From assembly GCA_016794595.1 (NCBI GenBank), contig JAEUJN010000087.1, forward strand, positions 1-64,000: a stretch of 64,000 bases of DNA. Reading direction: 5' to 3'. Below, one piece after another: positions 63,230-64,000 of this stretch. Numbering within the stretch: position 1 is the stretch's first letter; the number at the start of each line of letters is the position of its first letter. The notes under the pieces were generated by a model that worked only from the letters and a program-made list of their open reading frames with translations, was not told the DNA's origin and ran no database searches. The stretch comes from Kineosporiaceae bacterium (GTDB taxonomy: Bacteria; Actinomycetota; Actinomycetes; Actinomycetales; Kineosporiaceae). A program made the translations under genes and the position numbers.

Positions 63230-64000
63230 CCAAGGAACTCCACGACCTCGGGGAGATGCCGCCCCTGGGCGAGATCCCCCAGAAGATGCACGCCTGGCTG
63301 ATCCGCCCCGAGCGGTTCGGCCCCCCGATGCAGGCCTTCGCGAAGGAGGTCATCGACGTGCCGGCCATCGCCGACGACGAGGTGCTGGTGTACGTGATGG
63401 CTGCCGGCATCAACTACAACAATGTCTGGGCCGGACTCGGCGTCCCGATCGATGTCATCGGCGCCCGGAACAAGGCCTTCGCCCGGGGTCAACAGGGCGA
63501 ACCGGAGCCGTTCCACATCGGGGGCAGTGATGCCTCGGGCATCGTCTATGCCGTCGGCAAGGACGTCACCACCGTCAAGGTGGGCGACGAGGTGGTGATC
63601 CACTGCGGCCGGTGGGACCGCAATTGCCCCACCGTCACCGGCGGCGGCGACCCGATGTACTCCCCGACGTACCGGATCTGGGGCTACGAGACCAACTGGG
63701 GCAGCTTCGCCCAGTTCACCAAGGTGCAGGCCCAGCAGTGCATGCCCAAGCCCAAACACATGAACTGGGAAGAGGCGTCCGCCTACACCCTGGTCGCGGC
63801 GACCGCCTGGCGCATGCTGCACGGCTGGGGCGCCAACGCCGTCAAAAAGGGCGACGTGGTGCTGGTGTGGGGCGGCGCGGGCGGACTCGGCTCGATGGCG
63901 ATCCAGATCGCCAAGGCCGCCGGTGCCACCTCCATCGCCATGGTCTCCGGCCAGGATAAATTCGACTATTGCATGAAGTTAGGGGCCAAGGGCTGCATCA
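63226..64000 (+). CDS. ccr: Crotonyl-CoA carboxylase/reductase, N-terminal part (cut by window edge)
   Basis: Ccr reductively carboxylates crotonyl-CoA to ethylmalonyl-CoA with NADPH and CO2. The visible 258 residues start [19 protein letters not shown], then [20 protein letters not shown] and [29 protein letters not shown] is typical of Ccr, and [21 protein letters not shown] is the NADPH-binding loop. The family is about 440 residues, so some 40 percent is outside the window. It overlaps the carbonic anhydrase stop by 4 bases. It would serve the ethylmalonyl-CoA pathway or polyketide extender supply; the window cannot distinguish them. Confidence 0.92.
   Translation, partial: MTKELHDLGEMPPLGEIPQKMHAWLIRPERFGPPMQAFAKEVIDVPAIADDEVLVYVMAAGINYNNVWAGLGVPIDVIGARNKAFARGQQGEPEPFHIGGSDASGIVYAVGKDVTTVKVGDEVVIHCGRWDRNCPTVTGGGDPMYSPTYRIWGYETNWGSFAQFTKVQAQQCMPKPKHMNWEEASAYTLVAATAWRMLHGWGANAVKKGDVVLVWGGAGGLGSMAIQIAKAAGATSIAMVSGQDKFDYCMKLGAKGCI

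Overview
The window comes from a very GC-rich chromosome. Gene content points to an actinobacterium: an F420-type luciferase-like oxidoreductase, LytR-CpsA-Psr (LCP) proteins, an ECF sigma factor with an RskA-type anti-sigma factor, and an acyl-CoA carboxylase beta/epsilon pair. The order acyl-CoA dehydrogenase, purE, purK, GtrA, PH-domain protein, birA, accD, accE follows the Mycobacterium tuberculosis Rv3274c-Rv3281 neighbourhood, with extra genes inserted. At least fifteen genes carry a TANNNT- or CACACT-like hexamer 6-7 bases before the start codon, the signature of leaderless mRNAs. I used it to choose several starts.

Layout. 1-16.7 kb is a cell-surface polysaccharide locus: seven glycosyltransferases, a two-gene ABC exporter, an MBOAT acyltransferase with an SGNH-like partner, and an LCP protein that probably attaches the product to the wall. 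16.8-29.0 kb is mixed housekeeping: mtnA, an EcsC-like protein, an acyl-CoA dehydrogenase, an LLM oxidoreductase, a MarR regulator divergent from a kinase-fold protein, galE, a CoA-binding protein, a large LuxR-type ATPase regulator and a second LCP protein. 29.0-42.1 kb is the purE-to-accE block, plus sigma/anti-sigma, an adenylate cyclase, a MerR/GHKL/STAS-like fusion regulator, an unknown protein and a Gfo/Idh/MocA oxidoreductase.

42.3-62.3 kb is a complete type I-E CRISPR-Cas island. A DUF3800-like gene diverges from the operon cas3-cas8e-cas11-cas7-cas5-cas6-cas1-cas2, whose genes overlap or nearly abut. An array of about 162 repeats (28 bp repeat, mostly 33 bp spacers) starts 40 bp after cas2. 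Altered repeats cluster at the distal end, so the leader lies on the cas2 side. The window ends with a beta-carbonic anhydrase overlapping a crotonyl-CoA carboxylase/reductase, which runs off the edge.

The most interesting signal is at 42,940-43,029, upstream of cas3. It is a two-repeat, one-spacer pseudo-CRISPR. The first degenerate repeat keeps only a compensated stem and the crRNA 5' handle; the second keeps the 3' hairpin; a 34-nt pseudo-spacer lies between. Exactly the parts of a mature crRNA are conserved. This is what a crRNA-like regulatory RNA that redirects Cascade to a host promoter (CreR/CreA type) would look like. I could not identify its target by eye.
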